Shown here piece by piece: positions 22,062 through 34,203 of a stretch of DNA of 64,000 bases; position 1 is the first letter of the stretch; each line of letters opens with the position of its first letter. The notes under the pieces were generated by a model. That model had not been told where the DNA came from, made no database searches, and worked only from the letters and a program-made list of their open reading frames with translations. The DNA is from Liolophura sinensis (lineage: Eukaryota; Mollusca; Polyplacophora; Chitonida; Chitonidae), in assembly GCF_032854445.1 (NCBI RefSeq), contig NC_088296.1:27397064-27461063 (forward strand). The letters run 5' to 3'. Position numbers and translations under genes: made by a program.

Positions 22062-24078
22062 GTATATTGTTCATTTTTGCTGAAATATGACTTTTACAGC
22101 ACGGCCAAATTGAATCTTCAGAAAATCGCGAGTAACGCAACATTTTGCCGTTAAAAAAGCTTATTTTGTCCACTGCGACACAAAAGGTACAATATTCCTT
22201 CGTAAGACGTCGGAATTTGTCGGGTTTTATAAAATTTCGGCCGCAAACTGGCTCGCCAACTAGTTTCATTCACACCCAATTTCAATATGGACGCCGTTCG
22301 CAGCATTCCACAGTTGTAGAGTGTAGAGAGCAGTGGCGGTGTAGATAGAGCATTACAGACTACCCCCCTCTAGCGAGGAAATGAAGTCCCTCGCCACTAC
22401 ACGGCCTTAGCTCAGTCTCCTTCTGCTCGCTCGCTCACTTCAACGACGGCAGTCAAACTAACGGGGTGGTTTCAGATTGTTTTGTTCTTGGGTTTGATTG
22501 TGCTTGGGTTGCGATCGGTGGATCAAGGGGGGGCAAATTGTAACTGAGACATTACATTGTGTAGGCCCAATCTACAGAGCTAGATAGGCTAGATCAGAAA
22601 CTGCCATACGTTGCTTATGTTCATGTAGCTCTTTACTTCAGTTCTCGGTGACGCTGCTAGCCGGGCTGGTGTGAGTTTGTGGGTGGGTTGGTGTTGCCAG
22701 ACCCACATTCGGCATGCCTCGTAGTGACCCCATTATGATACTGCACAAGTGCTTTACCGGCCAGCACTGACAAGTTAGGCAACGCCGAAACCAGGCCGTT
22801 TTGCCATTATGTCGGGCAGGTGAATGTGCGTGTCATCAGGATTGGTTCATCTCAGAGATGTCCATTAGTGCAGTAAAATACATGTAACACTGAGAGAATG
22901 TTTGGCAAGAATCAGGAACTGGGGCGTTTGTGTAGGGAGGTGACATCGTAGGTAGGGGATTTTAAATTGGCGTATTTTTTCTTTACCATGGAGGGCGGGT
23001 TGGGCAAACAAATTCTTTACAACTTATGCTTCTCGGCTTGAAAGTGTGCTAATTTTGCGTAGTAAAACGGTAGTGTAGATGACAATATTCTTCTAATATG
23101 GCGATAGCTGTTTGAAATGAAATAGACCATAGGGTGTTCTCCTTCCCCGATATGTTGTCAGCTTTCTTAGAGACGAGCAATGGCGGCTGGGCTAAGGTTA
23201 ATTTCAAATGTTGAGGTACACACTAAGTGTCGGCGTCAATGATGTTATTCGACAACACAAAGTGACTTAAGTAGGCCATATGGTTTGTCAAGACGGGCGT
23301 ATAGGGTGTTAACTTGCGGGTGTTTATAATGTATGGACATCAGATTGACTGCGAATCGCGAAAAGTTTTCCGGATTTCTGGACATAATAGTTATAAGCCT
23401 TACTTTAAAATTCCTTAGGCCCTATACAGAAGACACACGCACGGACATTTGCAGCTCTATAGTTCCACCGATGCGATTTTTGCGGGTGTGCACGTATCAA
23501 AAGTTGTATCACACGACGAAGTCGCAATTAATTAAGGTTACGGCTTACGGCCAGTTGTTGGAACAAATCCAACCGTATGAACGTTGAAGGCATGAATGAA
23601 TGAATGCTTGAGGTTTAACGCCGTGCGTAACAATTTTTCAGTCATATGACGAGGAGTCTTTACGTGTGTGTACATATACTGTGTCTTCTTGTGGCAGGGC
23701 GAGTCCATCCTGCTAAAGTACTGCCGCCTCTGAAGTATATCATGACCGAGACACCGGCCACAACACACTCACATTATACAGACACTGGGCCTACTGTAGA
23801 GCCATGTTTCCTCGCTACAGCCTTTCAGTATTGAGCGCCAAGCGGGGCAGCAACAAATACCGTTTTGAAAGTCCTTGGTATGACCCGACCGGGGCTTGAT
23901 GTGAATATTAAAGGCCTTAATTTATTGGTTTTGATATTTCGATATTGTTTCTGGATCTGTACGTTGTGGTACATTTGATCTGTAATGGCCACCTTGTCGA
24001 GACCTCTGTCATCGAACCCCTCGGCCGTATGTGCCAGCCATTTCTATCCCAGATTTTTGCCTATCCTTTGCATATGAA

Positions 24079-24200
24079 GTCAGTCGTGGGTTTCCCCCGG
24101 TATCCTCCCACCATCGTGCTGGCAGCTGTCGTATGTATGTGAAATATTCTTGCGTACAAGGTGAGACACCAATCAAATAAATAAATAAATAAATAAATAC
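24079..24200 (+). mobile_element. SINE 3' fragment
   Basis: gtcgtgggtttcccccggta, ctcccaccatcgtgctggca and the tail agacaccaatcaaataaata identify the family. The head is lost. Confidence 0.82.
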
Positions 24201-24306
24201 GTCAATTCTTATGAATGATCATGCAAGTTAAGACGTTGTTAATTTCCTAAAAGCTAGTCGGTTGGCAAAAAATAATTTTCACTCACCGTCAGTAATTAGG
24301 CCTGTG

Positions 24307-24392
24307 TATGTATTTATTGTTTTATTTGACTGATATTTCACGCTGTACTCAAGAATATTTCACTTATGTGACGGCGGCCGTGATGGTGGATG
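24307..24392 (-). mobile_element. SINE 3' fragment
   Basis: Reverse complement tail: tttatttgactgatatttca then tactcaagaatatttcactt and a cggcggccgtgatggtgg end. It lies 107 bp from an oppositely oriented copy. Confidence 0.75.
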
Positions 24393-25971
24393 GTCTGTAT
24401 ATTATATAGATAAAGTAAAATATTCGTAACTAAAAAAGAAATAGTCTTCATGATTTTTCTCCGTGACCGGATATTAAAACTGTAGGATCAAATCTCAGTA
24501 GGTGTTGGGTTATATCCACAAATTAATTACTGGGAGTGTTTGTAGGATACAAGAGAGAGATGAGAAAACGACCTTTGTTTTCGGCTTGAAGAAGTTAAAA
24601 TTTCGTCCTGTTGCATGTATCCCGGCGTATACACGTCTTGCGTGAAGATCGCATGTCCATTATTCCACGCACATAACATCGTTGACTGATACATACAGTG
24701 GACATGCATGTGTGGGGGGCCGGTCTTTCCAGTGGTGTTTACCTTACGTATATACTGTATATACCACAGCGCACCTGCCAGACTGACCCAGTCACGTTAA
24801 CACTTACGTTCTAAGCTATGCCACTAGGCCAACGCCTATAAACAGCTGGACACAGCAACCCAGCGTCCCATATTTGCCCTTTTCCCACCCCTCTCTTCCA
24901 AGGCGAGCTGCCCAGCACGCCCCCCACCATCCCCCACCACCACACACCGATCCACCCTTCACGGAGTCGGGCCAGGAACATACCAATTTGCCCGTGTGAG
25001 AATAGGTACGGCTATACATACAGGTGTGTGAATGGAGTTAAGACTGGGGCGACACTAGCTATAGGGCGTATATCTGTACAAACACGCGTATTTGGTACAC
25101 TGGTATACAGGTTGAGTATAATGGTAAAGGACCCAAAAATGTATACCGATAGACACCGTGCTTCTGAATTGGTAAACTATGCAATCAAATATTTACATGC
25201 ACAGTTCACAAGACAAGGGACATAACTATGGAACAGGGCGTAAATGTACACGTCAAGTAACTACATTAACACATTAGGTAAAATTCACATTAGGCCTATA
25301 TGCGACGAAGATTTACTGTAATTCTTGATTGAAAAAGTGTATAAATTTGTCTTATTTATTTACTTGTTTTTTTTGTTGTTTTGCGCTATATACTGTATAC
25401 CTGTATACTCACTCCCACATCAGCAATATAAAAACATCAATAAAATAAATAAACGATATAGCTCCTACCTGTATACTGAGGTACACCGTAAATTCCGGTA
25501 ACACGTTATGTTTATTATTGTGTCAAAGTGTTCACCATGTTGATGTGGCAATAGCATGATGCGGCGGACCATGCCGAAGACACCATGTAGACGTCATGCC
25601 ACACAGAAACTATATACTGATATTTAACACCCTTTGTTACAATCATAATTCGTAACAATATTATTAAACACCCTGTCCTACCCAAGAAGCTGATACCATG
25701 CCTTATAACCGATCCAGTCATCGTTCACTAATACCATTTCTGTTCATTAACTTGTTCACTGATGCATTTATTTATATGTTTGTTTGACGTATTTGTTGGT
25801 TTTCACCACACTGCAAACGCTGGTTGCATTTTATATGTTCATTATGGCATTAACATGTTTACCCGATCATAACTTTAGATATATCTTATATCTAAATATC
25901 GATATTAGATATTATATTAGATATAGCTTATAATTTTTTTCTAATAAACCTTAATATAATATATCTGAATG

Positions 25972-26199
25972 GTATACTGACGTCCAAAAGAAACTTTACA
26001 AATGCGGTTTTCACTTGTTTCATTTGGACAAACATGCGTCTTTGTGTTACTGTTCATGAAAATGTTTCTCCTATCTAGTTCACACCATCCTAAAACATCA
26101 CTCTTTTGAATACATATCTCTTGCATATGCAACATGTGGTTGCTTTTGTTCGGTCGTCTCTCAAAGCCTAGGTAAAGTTTCTTTTGGACGTCAGTATAC
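25972..26199. mobile_element. 228-bp element with perfect 28-bp terminal inverted repeats
   Basis: The left arm 25972-25999 (starts gtatactgacgtccaaaaga) is the exact reverse complement of the right arm 26172-26199. The interior of about 170 bp has no ORF of note. The perfect arms imply a young MITE or fold-back element. TA lies inside the gtatac tips, so a TA target is possible. Confidence 0.8.
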
Positions 26200-26468
26200 A
26201 TGCGTTCTAAACACATCCTTTATTTGGCGTTGGTCTATATGCCATATACGCTATGTCAAGGTTTTATCGTGTTAAAGTGTTTAATTCGCTGGATTAAGTG
26301 ACGTGTATAGAATACCGTCCAGGATTCAACAACTGCAATTTTGCAACACACTTCGACAGCTCCTCAGTTATTATCAGAACACAGTTTCATGGCGGGATAG
26401 TGCGTGTATTAATATATGGTGAGGTCAGGCTAACTGAAAAAACAATGTCGACTTTTTTTTTAACTTAA

Positions 26469-26995
26469 AGGAGAAGAAAATTGAAATATCAATCAAATAC
26501 CATTGAAAAGAGTATGCTTTTCCTCGCAGGTGCATGCCATTAAAAATTTTTTTAATATGTACCTCTTCTATGTACCATTTTGCCAAACAACTAGTCCTAA
26601 GGTCTTCTATGTTAGGAGGAGAATTGCCGTCGGAAACCGCCGATGTGCAGTTCGTACATTTTCGGCAGAACTCTTCTTCCCAACAGGTAGCGAATAGTAC
26701 AGTTCGTTTTCTGCTTGACGACCGGGAAACCGGAATGTTGGACGTAGTTTCCGAGTTCACACGAACAAGCCGGCAGTTTTAACGACTCCCTGAGAGGCAA
26801 CACACCCCCAGCATAAATTAAAGGGTGTTAAAGATGGAGGACCCGATCGACTCGGCGTCTATGCCAGCTTTGCCGTTTTCAGGCTTTACGTGTATGGCGA
26901 AGGAAAATGGCAAAATTATGCAGCAGGCACCACCAGATAGAAAAAAATGTGCTCTTTTCAACCTATAGTGTCATGTTTTTAGGTTTTCTTCTCCT
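26469..26995. mobile_element. TTAA-flanked inverted-repeat element (piggyBac-like MITE?)
   Basis: The tips aggagaagaaaa (26469) and ttttcttctcct (ending 26995) are perfect 12-bp inverted repeats. They are flanked on both sides by TTAA (26465-26468 and 26996-26999), the piggyBac-type target duplication. Further inward, ttgaaaagag and its complement ctcttttcaa are also inverted. The interior has only short ORFs (26425-26760 minus) with no transposase signature, so the element is non-autonomous if real. Confidence 0.6.
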
Positions 26996-26999
26996 TTAA

Positions 27000-28532
27000 T
27001 GTATAACTGCTTTTCAAGTTTTCCGATATATACCTAAATAAAGGACAAAATGTGTCAAGAAAATCAGGAACAAGCCACTTTACGGAATTACAAAAAATAA
27101 TAATAAAGATGTGCACGCCGTGAGCTCACTGCATCATGATCCAGATTAAGTGCTCTATACAAGACGAGCGCACCGGGAGCAATTTGAAAGTGGTATGGTC
27201 ATCGGTCGACTATCACAGCACAAAAGGCGAGGTTCCAGGGCAGCTTAAGCCCCAGAAACTTTGGGATGCTAGACAGCTTGAGATGCCCTGAAATCATTTT
27301 ACGGGGTTTTGATTCTTCAAATAGATCCATTTTAGTTTTATGTGCTTAATACAGTTCACAGGACATATGTATGGGCCTTCATTTTGTTTGTCGCCATTAA
27401 ATTGCACTCAACCGAAAGTCTGTTGTCTGAGTGATACGAGAATGTACTCCGTCATTATAACACAATATTTGACATTATATCCTGTTAACCTAACAGAATT
27501 TTTATGTTGAACTAAGATGGGTGATGTATTTAACAGAATAATATAATAATATGCTGCAGATTATTTTTTGAGAGTGGCTCGACTTCACATTTCATTTAAT
27601 TTATTTTTTAATTTTTTCCTCTTTTTTTTTTCACGTAAAGTGGTACGGCCATGGACATACTGCTTCCAACACCGCTATTAGCGGGGACTACATGTATGGG
27701 CCCGGGTGTAACTGTAAGCTTACATGGAAACCATGACAGCTTGTTTTGTTATTTCTCGGCATGGATGCCACTTGTTCCAATGAGCCATCGCAACGACTGT
27801 GAAGAATGCAATGGCGTTTGTCCAAGTACCATCGATGATAGAGCCCGCTTAATCTGACCATGCGAGTCGCTATGGTTACGAGCTCGCGTGGGTTGCCATA
27901 CACACGCCGTTGGCATCACCGAATCGATCAGTCCGGGGACGCGGGAATGGTGACAGCTTATTGGTTATAAACAGGCTGTAGTTTTTAGTCCTGTTTGGCT
28001 TGGAGGATACACAGACGTACGTAAGCAGTGCTCAGTTTGTAGGCCTGCGTTAAAACGTTTGGTCAGCGGACTACGGTCGCCTTTCCAATATACACCGCAG
28101 CCAGAGGGCTGCGTCGCCAGTGGTTCAGCCGCGCGAGTAAGTTATAACCTTGCTCTGGCGGCATGTCAAAGCGTCTAGATTCAAACTAGCGCGAGCCAGG
28201 GCCGTCAGTCTCACACCACGTGGTTGCCATATGGTCAACCGCCGATGAAGGGGACTACACAAAGCCAAGCAGGGGCTGCCTCCTGACACCTGACGTCACT
28301 TCCGTGAACACATCGGTTGGCGTGACCTGGCTTGACAGGAGGATCAGTCGATTCGAGCTTGACATATATCGGACTCTACGAGACCATCTCCCACCAAAAC
28401 GACGCAGTGAAAACAAGCTGGGAATGCTTCCGATTTTAATGGGGAGCAGTATGTCGATGTGTCTGTGTCTGTCAGCTTTACAGTCTTTATTAAATAAATC
28501 ATATCGGTGAAAAAGCTGTGGGCCCACGTAAT
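27000..28532. other. Intergenic stretch, no gene seen
   Basis: Short ORFs only, none with recognisable domains. The block 27640-28400 is somewhat GC-richer but shows no convincing exon chain. Confidence 0.4.
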
Positions 28533-28790
28533 GTAGGCCTGTGTACTGTCCAGCAGCAAATGTACACGAAAACGACAATACACGTCATGTAGGCCTATAT
28601 ACTGTCCAGCAGCAATTGTGTACACAAATACACGTAACGTAGGCCTATATACTGTCCAGCTGCAGTTGTGTACAAAAATACAGGTAATGTAGGCCTATAT
28701 ACTGTCTAGCAGCAATTGTGTACAAAAATACACGTAATGTAGGCCTAAATGCTGTCCAGCAGCAATTGTGTACACAACATGCGTACCACA
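28533..28790. repeat. ~50-bp tandem array
   Basis: taggcct recurs at 28534, 28590, 28640, 28690 and 28740 (56 bp, then exact 50-bp period), with shared actgtccagcagcaattgtg. The overlapping minus ORFs are artefacts. Confidence 0.93.
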
Positions 28791-28911
28791 GGCATACATT
28801 ATAATTGTAAGAAACTCGCACAGGATTGTGCACACGTCAGCTCTGTGTACCTACTCATTTAATGTGTATACAATTGCGTACCTGTGCTATATAGATGACG
28901 ATGTCATCTTG

Positions 28912-29077
28912 CTTACCCGGCCGTAGGTGGGAAGATTTGCCTGCAGCAACCTGCGGATGGTCGTGGGTTTTCCCCAGGCTCTGCCCGGTTTCCGCCCACC
29001 ATAATGCTAGCCGCTGTCGTAAAAGTGAAATACTCTTGAGTACGGCGTAAAACACCAATCAAATAAATAAATAATAG
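28912..29077 (+). mobile_element. SINE, 5' truncated
   Basis: It contains cagcaacctgcggatggtcg, ctctgcccggtttccgccca, gtacggcgtaaaacaccaat and an (aaat)n tail. The tRNA head is absent. Confidence 0.85.
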
Positions 29078-30107
29078 TTACATCGCGACCCACACAAGCA
29101 CGTATACAAAACGTTTACACATATGTTTTTTGAGATTATAATAATCGCTTCCTTCAAACATCTAGGTGGAATTATAGTGAATTCTTCACAAATATCACTC
29201 ATATAGCAGTTCTTGTTATATCCAGCTAGGGCTGCCACGGCCCCGGAAAGGCTGGATATATAAAGTACTCAGTAATAAACATTCTCAGTCATGAATTTTT
29301 GTAAAAAAAAAATAATTCATGAATCTGGACAATTTTGGAGCATCATGAAAAAGTGTCGAATATTTCGACTTTTACATATCTAGATTAGATTTGTCTGAGC
29401 TGGTTTCGAACCCGTGACGCAAAGAGATATTTGTTAGAGAATGTAGTGCGTTAATTAAGTATCCACACTTACAGTGTGTTGTAAATGTCTCCTTCATCAC
29501 GAAGAAATGTAGTAGTCCTATACAGGGATATACTCGCCATGTCAAGCCTAGGGGTAGGACGCACAAAAGGGGTCATCACGGAACTATACGTATAATCATG
29601 CATTGTGAGTGCGCACTGTGAGGACCCCAAGACAACCAGAGTTGTTTCCCTTGAATGGAGCTTGTTCATACCATTCTGTTTGAAATACTATATGTCTTCA
29701 AGGTTTTTGCACATTTACAAGATGCTTGGTCGCTCAAACATATTCTTCGTGTATAAACTTTACCTTTTTTTGGAAGCTTAAAATTAGACAACCCAACTGA
29801 TGTAGTTTTGTTTCAGAAATAAAATTAAAGGTGGTTTTAAAAATCGCACTGAAGGCCCTTCGTGTAGCTAGTGTTTTACTCTTCTCACTGCTGCCATCCC
29901 ACACAGCGTGCATGCAGCGGGCCAGTGTCGGCCCAGAGCTATGAGTTACATCGGTCCAATGTTGGTACAGTATACAGCCCCACAACGTACTTTTGCACCA
30001 TGGCCCAATGCTGGTACCGACGTCGGTTCTTGGTTGGCACAAGGCAACGGTCTAACGTCGGGCCTATGCTGACCAGTGGCACTTACTTAAAAGGGAATAC
30101 AGCGGGC

Positions 30108-30243
30108 CAATGCCGGGCTAGCGTTGTCTTTATTGCTTATAGGTAGTAGAATGCATGGGGATGTCATCAGACCAGTGCCCGGCTACGGAGATGTCATCAG
30201 ACCAGTGGCGGCTGGCGTTGTCTTTATTGCTTATAGGTAGTAT
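30108..30243. repeat. 94-bp tandem duplication
   Basis: gcgttgtctttattgcttat occurs at 30121 and 30215. Inside, atgtcatcagaccagtg occurs at 30161 and 30191 (30-bp period). The upstream stretch 29915-30110 is a decayed series of ccaatgctgg-like palindromic motifs. Confidence 0.85.
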
Positions 30244-30574
30244 AGTAGAGGTCCGCCACAGAGGTCCCCAAGAATAACTATGAATTTAATTATTAAATTC
30301 TAAAGTCTAAATATTCAATAAGATCAATCGAATATTTATAACACAGAGACCTTTTGTCATGTGCCTTTTGTAAACTGATTTATGGAAAAAATTAAGCCGA
30401 AACAGACAATGTAGATGGTAAATATGTAAGATCATAAACCTACATATTAAACGTTCGGATCAATGTATTGGGAAATTCCTGGGTAGTGGTAGTGGTATGT
30501 ACAGATCTGTCCATGACAAGTCTCCAGCCATTCAATTCACCAGCCTTCCACAACCACTGCTTGATGATATTTTC

Positions 30575-31135
30575 AGTGTCTGTGTAATGGTTAAATGATT
30601 TCCTCTGAGGGTCACGCTGGGATTTGAACTCACGTCTCTACATTTCAAGTCCTGCAGTTTTCCAATTAAGCTAAGGGTAACTCTCCTCTATAGCTACTGC
30701 TTGTAAAAGCACTTAAGAACTATACGTATTCTTATCACACAAGTGTAACGGCTGAAGGATTTCCTCTGTGTCACACAGGGATTTGAACTCAGATCTCTAC
30801 ATTTCAAGTCCTGCAGTTTTCCAATTAAGCTAAGGGTAAATCTCCTCTATAGCTAGTGCTTGTAAAAGCACTTAAGAACTATACGTATTCTTATCACACA
30901 AGTGTAACGGCTGAAGGATTTCCTCTGTGTCACACAGGGATTTGAACTCAGATCTCTACATTTCAAGTCCTGCAGTTTTCCAATTAAGCTAAGGGTAAAT
31001 CTCCTCTATAGCTAGTGCTTGTAAAAGCACTTAAGAACTATACGTATTCTTATCACACAAGTGTAACGGCTGAAGGATTTCCTCTGTGTCACACAGGGAT
31101 TTGAACTCAGATCTCCACATCTGAAGTCCAACACT
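30575..31135 (-). repeat. 159-bp tandem array of a tRNA-like unit
   Basis: gatttgaact recurs at 30621, 30780, 30939 and 31098, an exact 159-bp period. Read on the minus strand, each unit contains ttagcttaattgg (A-box-like), a foldable anticodon-arm-like block around gcaggacttgaaatg, and gagttcaaatccc (B-box). The unit thus has the layout of a tRNA gene, but the anticodon loop looks too long for a functional tRNA. It is best read as a tRNA-derived element caught up in tandem duplication. The last copy is diverged. Confidence 0.8.
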
Positions 31136-31359
31136 CTGCCAAATGTGCAAAGGGTAAATTCCCACTAGCTACTGCTGGTAAAAGGTCTTAATACCTCTTA
31201 ATATTAAACAAGTGTGACAGCTAAGGTATATACTCTAAAGGTAAGACTAAGGTTTGAGTTCAAATCTCCACATCAAATGTCCAGCACTCTACAAATTGAG
31301 CGGAAGGTAAATTCCCACAAGCTACTTTTAGTAAATCAAGCACTGGAAAAGTATTCCTG

Positions 31360-32175
31360 TTACACTGGGGTGATGGCTGATAGATTTCACTGTTACACAA
31401 GTGTAATGGCTGACGGATTTCACTGTTACACAAATGTGATGGCTGATGGATTTCCTGTTACACAAGTGTGATGGCTGACGGATTTCCCGTTACACAAGTG
31501 TGATAGCTGATGGATTTTCTGTTACACAAGTGTGATGGCTGATGGATTTCACTGTTACACAAGTGTGATGGCTGATGGATTTCACTGTTACACAAGTGTG
31601 ATGGCTGATGGATTTCCTGCTATACAAGAGTGATGGCTGATGGATTTCCTGTTAAATAAGTGTGATGGCTCATGAATTTCCTGTTACACAAGTGTGATAG
31701 CTGATGGATTTTCTGTTACACAAGTGTGATGGCTGATGGATTTCCTGTTACACAACTGTGATGGTTGACGGATTTCACTGTTACACAGGTGTGATGGCTA
31801 ATGGATTTCCTGTTACACAAGGGAGATGGCTCACGGATTTCCTGTTACACACGTGTGATGGTCGACGGATTTCCTGTTATACAAGTGTGATGGCTGATGG
31901 ATTTCCTGTTAAATAAGTGTGATGGCTCACGAATTTCCTGTTACACAAGTGTGATGGCTGATGGATTTCTTGTTACACAACTGTGATGACTGACGGATTT
32001 CACTGTTACACAAGTGTGATGGCTAATGAATTTCCTGTTACACAAGTGTGATGGCTCACGAATTTCCTGTTACACAAGTGTGATGGCTGACGGATTTCCT
32101 GTTACACAAGTGTGATTCCTGGCGGATTTCCTGTTACACACGTGTGATGGTTGATGGATTTCCTCTGTGTCACAC
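31360..32175. repeat. ~32-bp minisatellite
   Basis: About 25 copies share ttacacaagtgtgatggctg and atggatttcctg, with small indels. The unit resembles the end of the adjacent 159-bp tRNA-like unit (cacaagtgtaacggctgaag, gatttcctctgtgtcac). Both arrays therefore appear to be related, and the final copy runs back into a ctgtgtcacactggaatttg block. Confidence 0.92.
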
Positions 32176-33000
32176 TGGAATTTGAACTCCGATCCTCAAA
32201 CAGAGAGCGGAGCATGCGCTGTGAGGAACATGGCTCTCTCGGAAAGCGTTAGTTTTTACACTTTGGTAACGAAGTCATTTGTCAGCTATATAAAGATCAG
32301 TCGTGTCGTCTAGGGGGTGGGGGTTGAGGGGAAGGGAGGGCGGGTAGAATAGGTGACACAGATTGAAGTGTTGATAGGTACGGAGAAATACGGGGAGTTA
32401 CGGGTCAAGTAGAGTGTGTATGTCACACGTGTACAATCATTTCCAATTTGACACAACCATTACTGGAGGTGAAAGACCACACCTGCACATCTAGGTAGAA
32501 CAAGCGACGATTTTCTTTCTTTCTTTGATTAATGTTTAAAGGAGAAAAATAAAACCGGATGAAAGAGTGTAAATTATTTTTTCAATATTTTCTTCGATTT
32601 TTCCTTTCATGAGAAAAGGTTACTTAAAACCTTTGACACTACTGACACTAGTATTCACATTTAATTCTTGCCTAACATGTTGATAACCGCCCCGGATCCT
32701 CATCCTAACCCCACCCCCCGCCTTCCCCAAGTAGACAAAGCCACATATAGACGTGTTACCAGGCCAGTGCTGGATTTGATCCCGTGACCTCACTGTGCTG
32801 TTCTCCGTGTTAAATTCTTTGCTATAACGGTTTACACAGGATACACGACTGCAGTATAAAATCACAAACCTATATATTTCGAGTATTTACCTTTTCCCAC
32901 CCGTAGGCGTCAAAGGACCAAAGGAACGCCAATTTCCTGTGTTGATGTCAGGTATGACAGCTTATCAACTTGATAACACTCCAGAGTTAAAACTGAACAA
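32176..33000. other. Esterase upstream flank, no gene seen
   Basis: No coding exon is seen. A tRNA-like B-box (minus sense, ggatttgatcccgtgacct near 32773) marks another decayed tRNA-derived fragment. Near 32535 tttaaaggagaaaaat resembles the tip of the TTAA-flanked element at 26469. Confidence 0.4.
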
Positions 33001-33090
33001 CTCGCCCCGGAGACAGCCAGTTAGTGAAGACCCCGCGACAGGTCTGATGGTGTACGGTCACATTGTAGTATTGCTGTAAGGTACCTACAG
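33001..33090 (+). other. Possible 5' non-coding exon of the esterase gene
   Basis: The sequence ending gtacctacag is followed by a strong donor gtaagcacc (33091). A matching acceptor tttcttcatttgtttcag (ending 34168) lies 35 nt before the esterase ATG. Its 5' boundary is unknown and set arbitrarily. This is inference from paired splice signals only. Confidence 0.35.
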
Positions 33091-33395
33091 GTAAGCACCG
33101 CCTAGGTAGTTAATATCTATTTTGTACATATATCGCAAGCAGTAAAAGTACTATAAGCCTAAACTAAGTGGCCTACAACTTTATTTGAATAATGTTCATA
33201 TTTTGATAAATGTAGGGATTTTGAAAGAAGCTTTGTTCACGCTTAACATGTTTATAATAATGCTTAATATGCGGCAAAAATCACATTCCAAAGACAGCAC
33301 CTTCGCTTGAACTACCACGCGATATCCATTTTCTGTGGCTTAAAACGTTGCACAACTCCTGAATAGGCGATAGGCGGGACAGTATACAGCCATTC

Positions 33396-33640
33396 AAATA
33401 CAACAACAGGGATACAACTAGGTGAATACATCAACAGGGATACAACTAGGCAAATACAACAACAGGGATACAAATAGATGAATACAACAACAGGGATACA
33501 ACTAAGTGAATACAACAACAAGGATACAACTAGATGAATATGGCAACAGGGATACAACTAGGTGAATACAACAACAGGGATACGACTAGATGAATATAGC
33601 AACAGGAATACAACTAGATGAATACAACAACAGGCATAAA
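33396..33640. repeat. ~28-bp minisatellite
   Basis: About nine copies of a unit built on aacaacagggatacaacta and ggtgaatac. If the 5' non-coding exon is real, it lies in the esterase 5' intron. Confidence 0.92.
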
Positions 33641-34203
33641 CTGTGACATGACATGACGGATTTTTTTAGTACATTTTGGGCCATACAAGGTATTTGTCTG
33701 TAGATAAACAACTCTCTCCTGCCTGTAAATTACAGTTGTTGGAGCATTCACTAATAAGCAAGGTGCTGTAACGTACAACATCGACGTTTCTACACAGGTA
33801 TGTAAAGTGGTGCAAAGGTTGGCCTTCATGTATAAATACGTATATCGATTTAATATACCTATATCAAATTAATATAAACCAAACCAATATTATGTAAAGT
33901 TACGGCAACAATGAGTCTACCTGGCCTAATTCGATGGTCAGTCAATATTGGAAACTTATAGGTAGACATATTTTCACTGTAGTTTTTGTAGATTTTCTTT
34001 GTTTTGTTTCATTTTTCTTTGTTAAGGGCACGTAGCATTTTATTCTGTAGTAAAATACAGCCTCCTACCACCTCTTGATATAGCTGAGCCCAAATGACAC
34101 AGTCAGATTCATGTTTGTGTCATCAGTTTATTACCAGCCTTATGGTACACTTTCTTCATTTGTTTCAGGGCGTTTCTCTTGGTGTGTCTAAAAATAACCC
34201 ATT

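Larger units (their letters stand above)
22062..25971. other. Intergenic stretch, no gene seen
   Basis: No recognisable exon is seen. 22300-22480 is CpG-richer and could be a promoter. Two SINE fragments lie at 24079 and 24307. 25860-25925 is AT-only low complexity. Confidence 0.45.

Noticed and set aside
26425-26760. Minus ORF with several cysteines
   Set aside because: It crosses the tip of the TTAA-flanked element and shows no zinc-finger or transposase spacing, so it is unlikely to be a gene.
30575-31135. Functional tRNA genes
   Set aside because: The anticodon loop appears too long and the acceptor stem does not pair convincingly; a tRNA-derived repeat is the safer reading.
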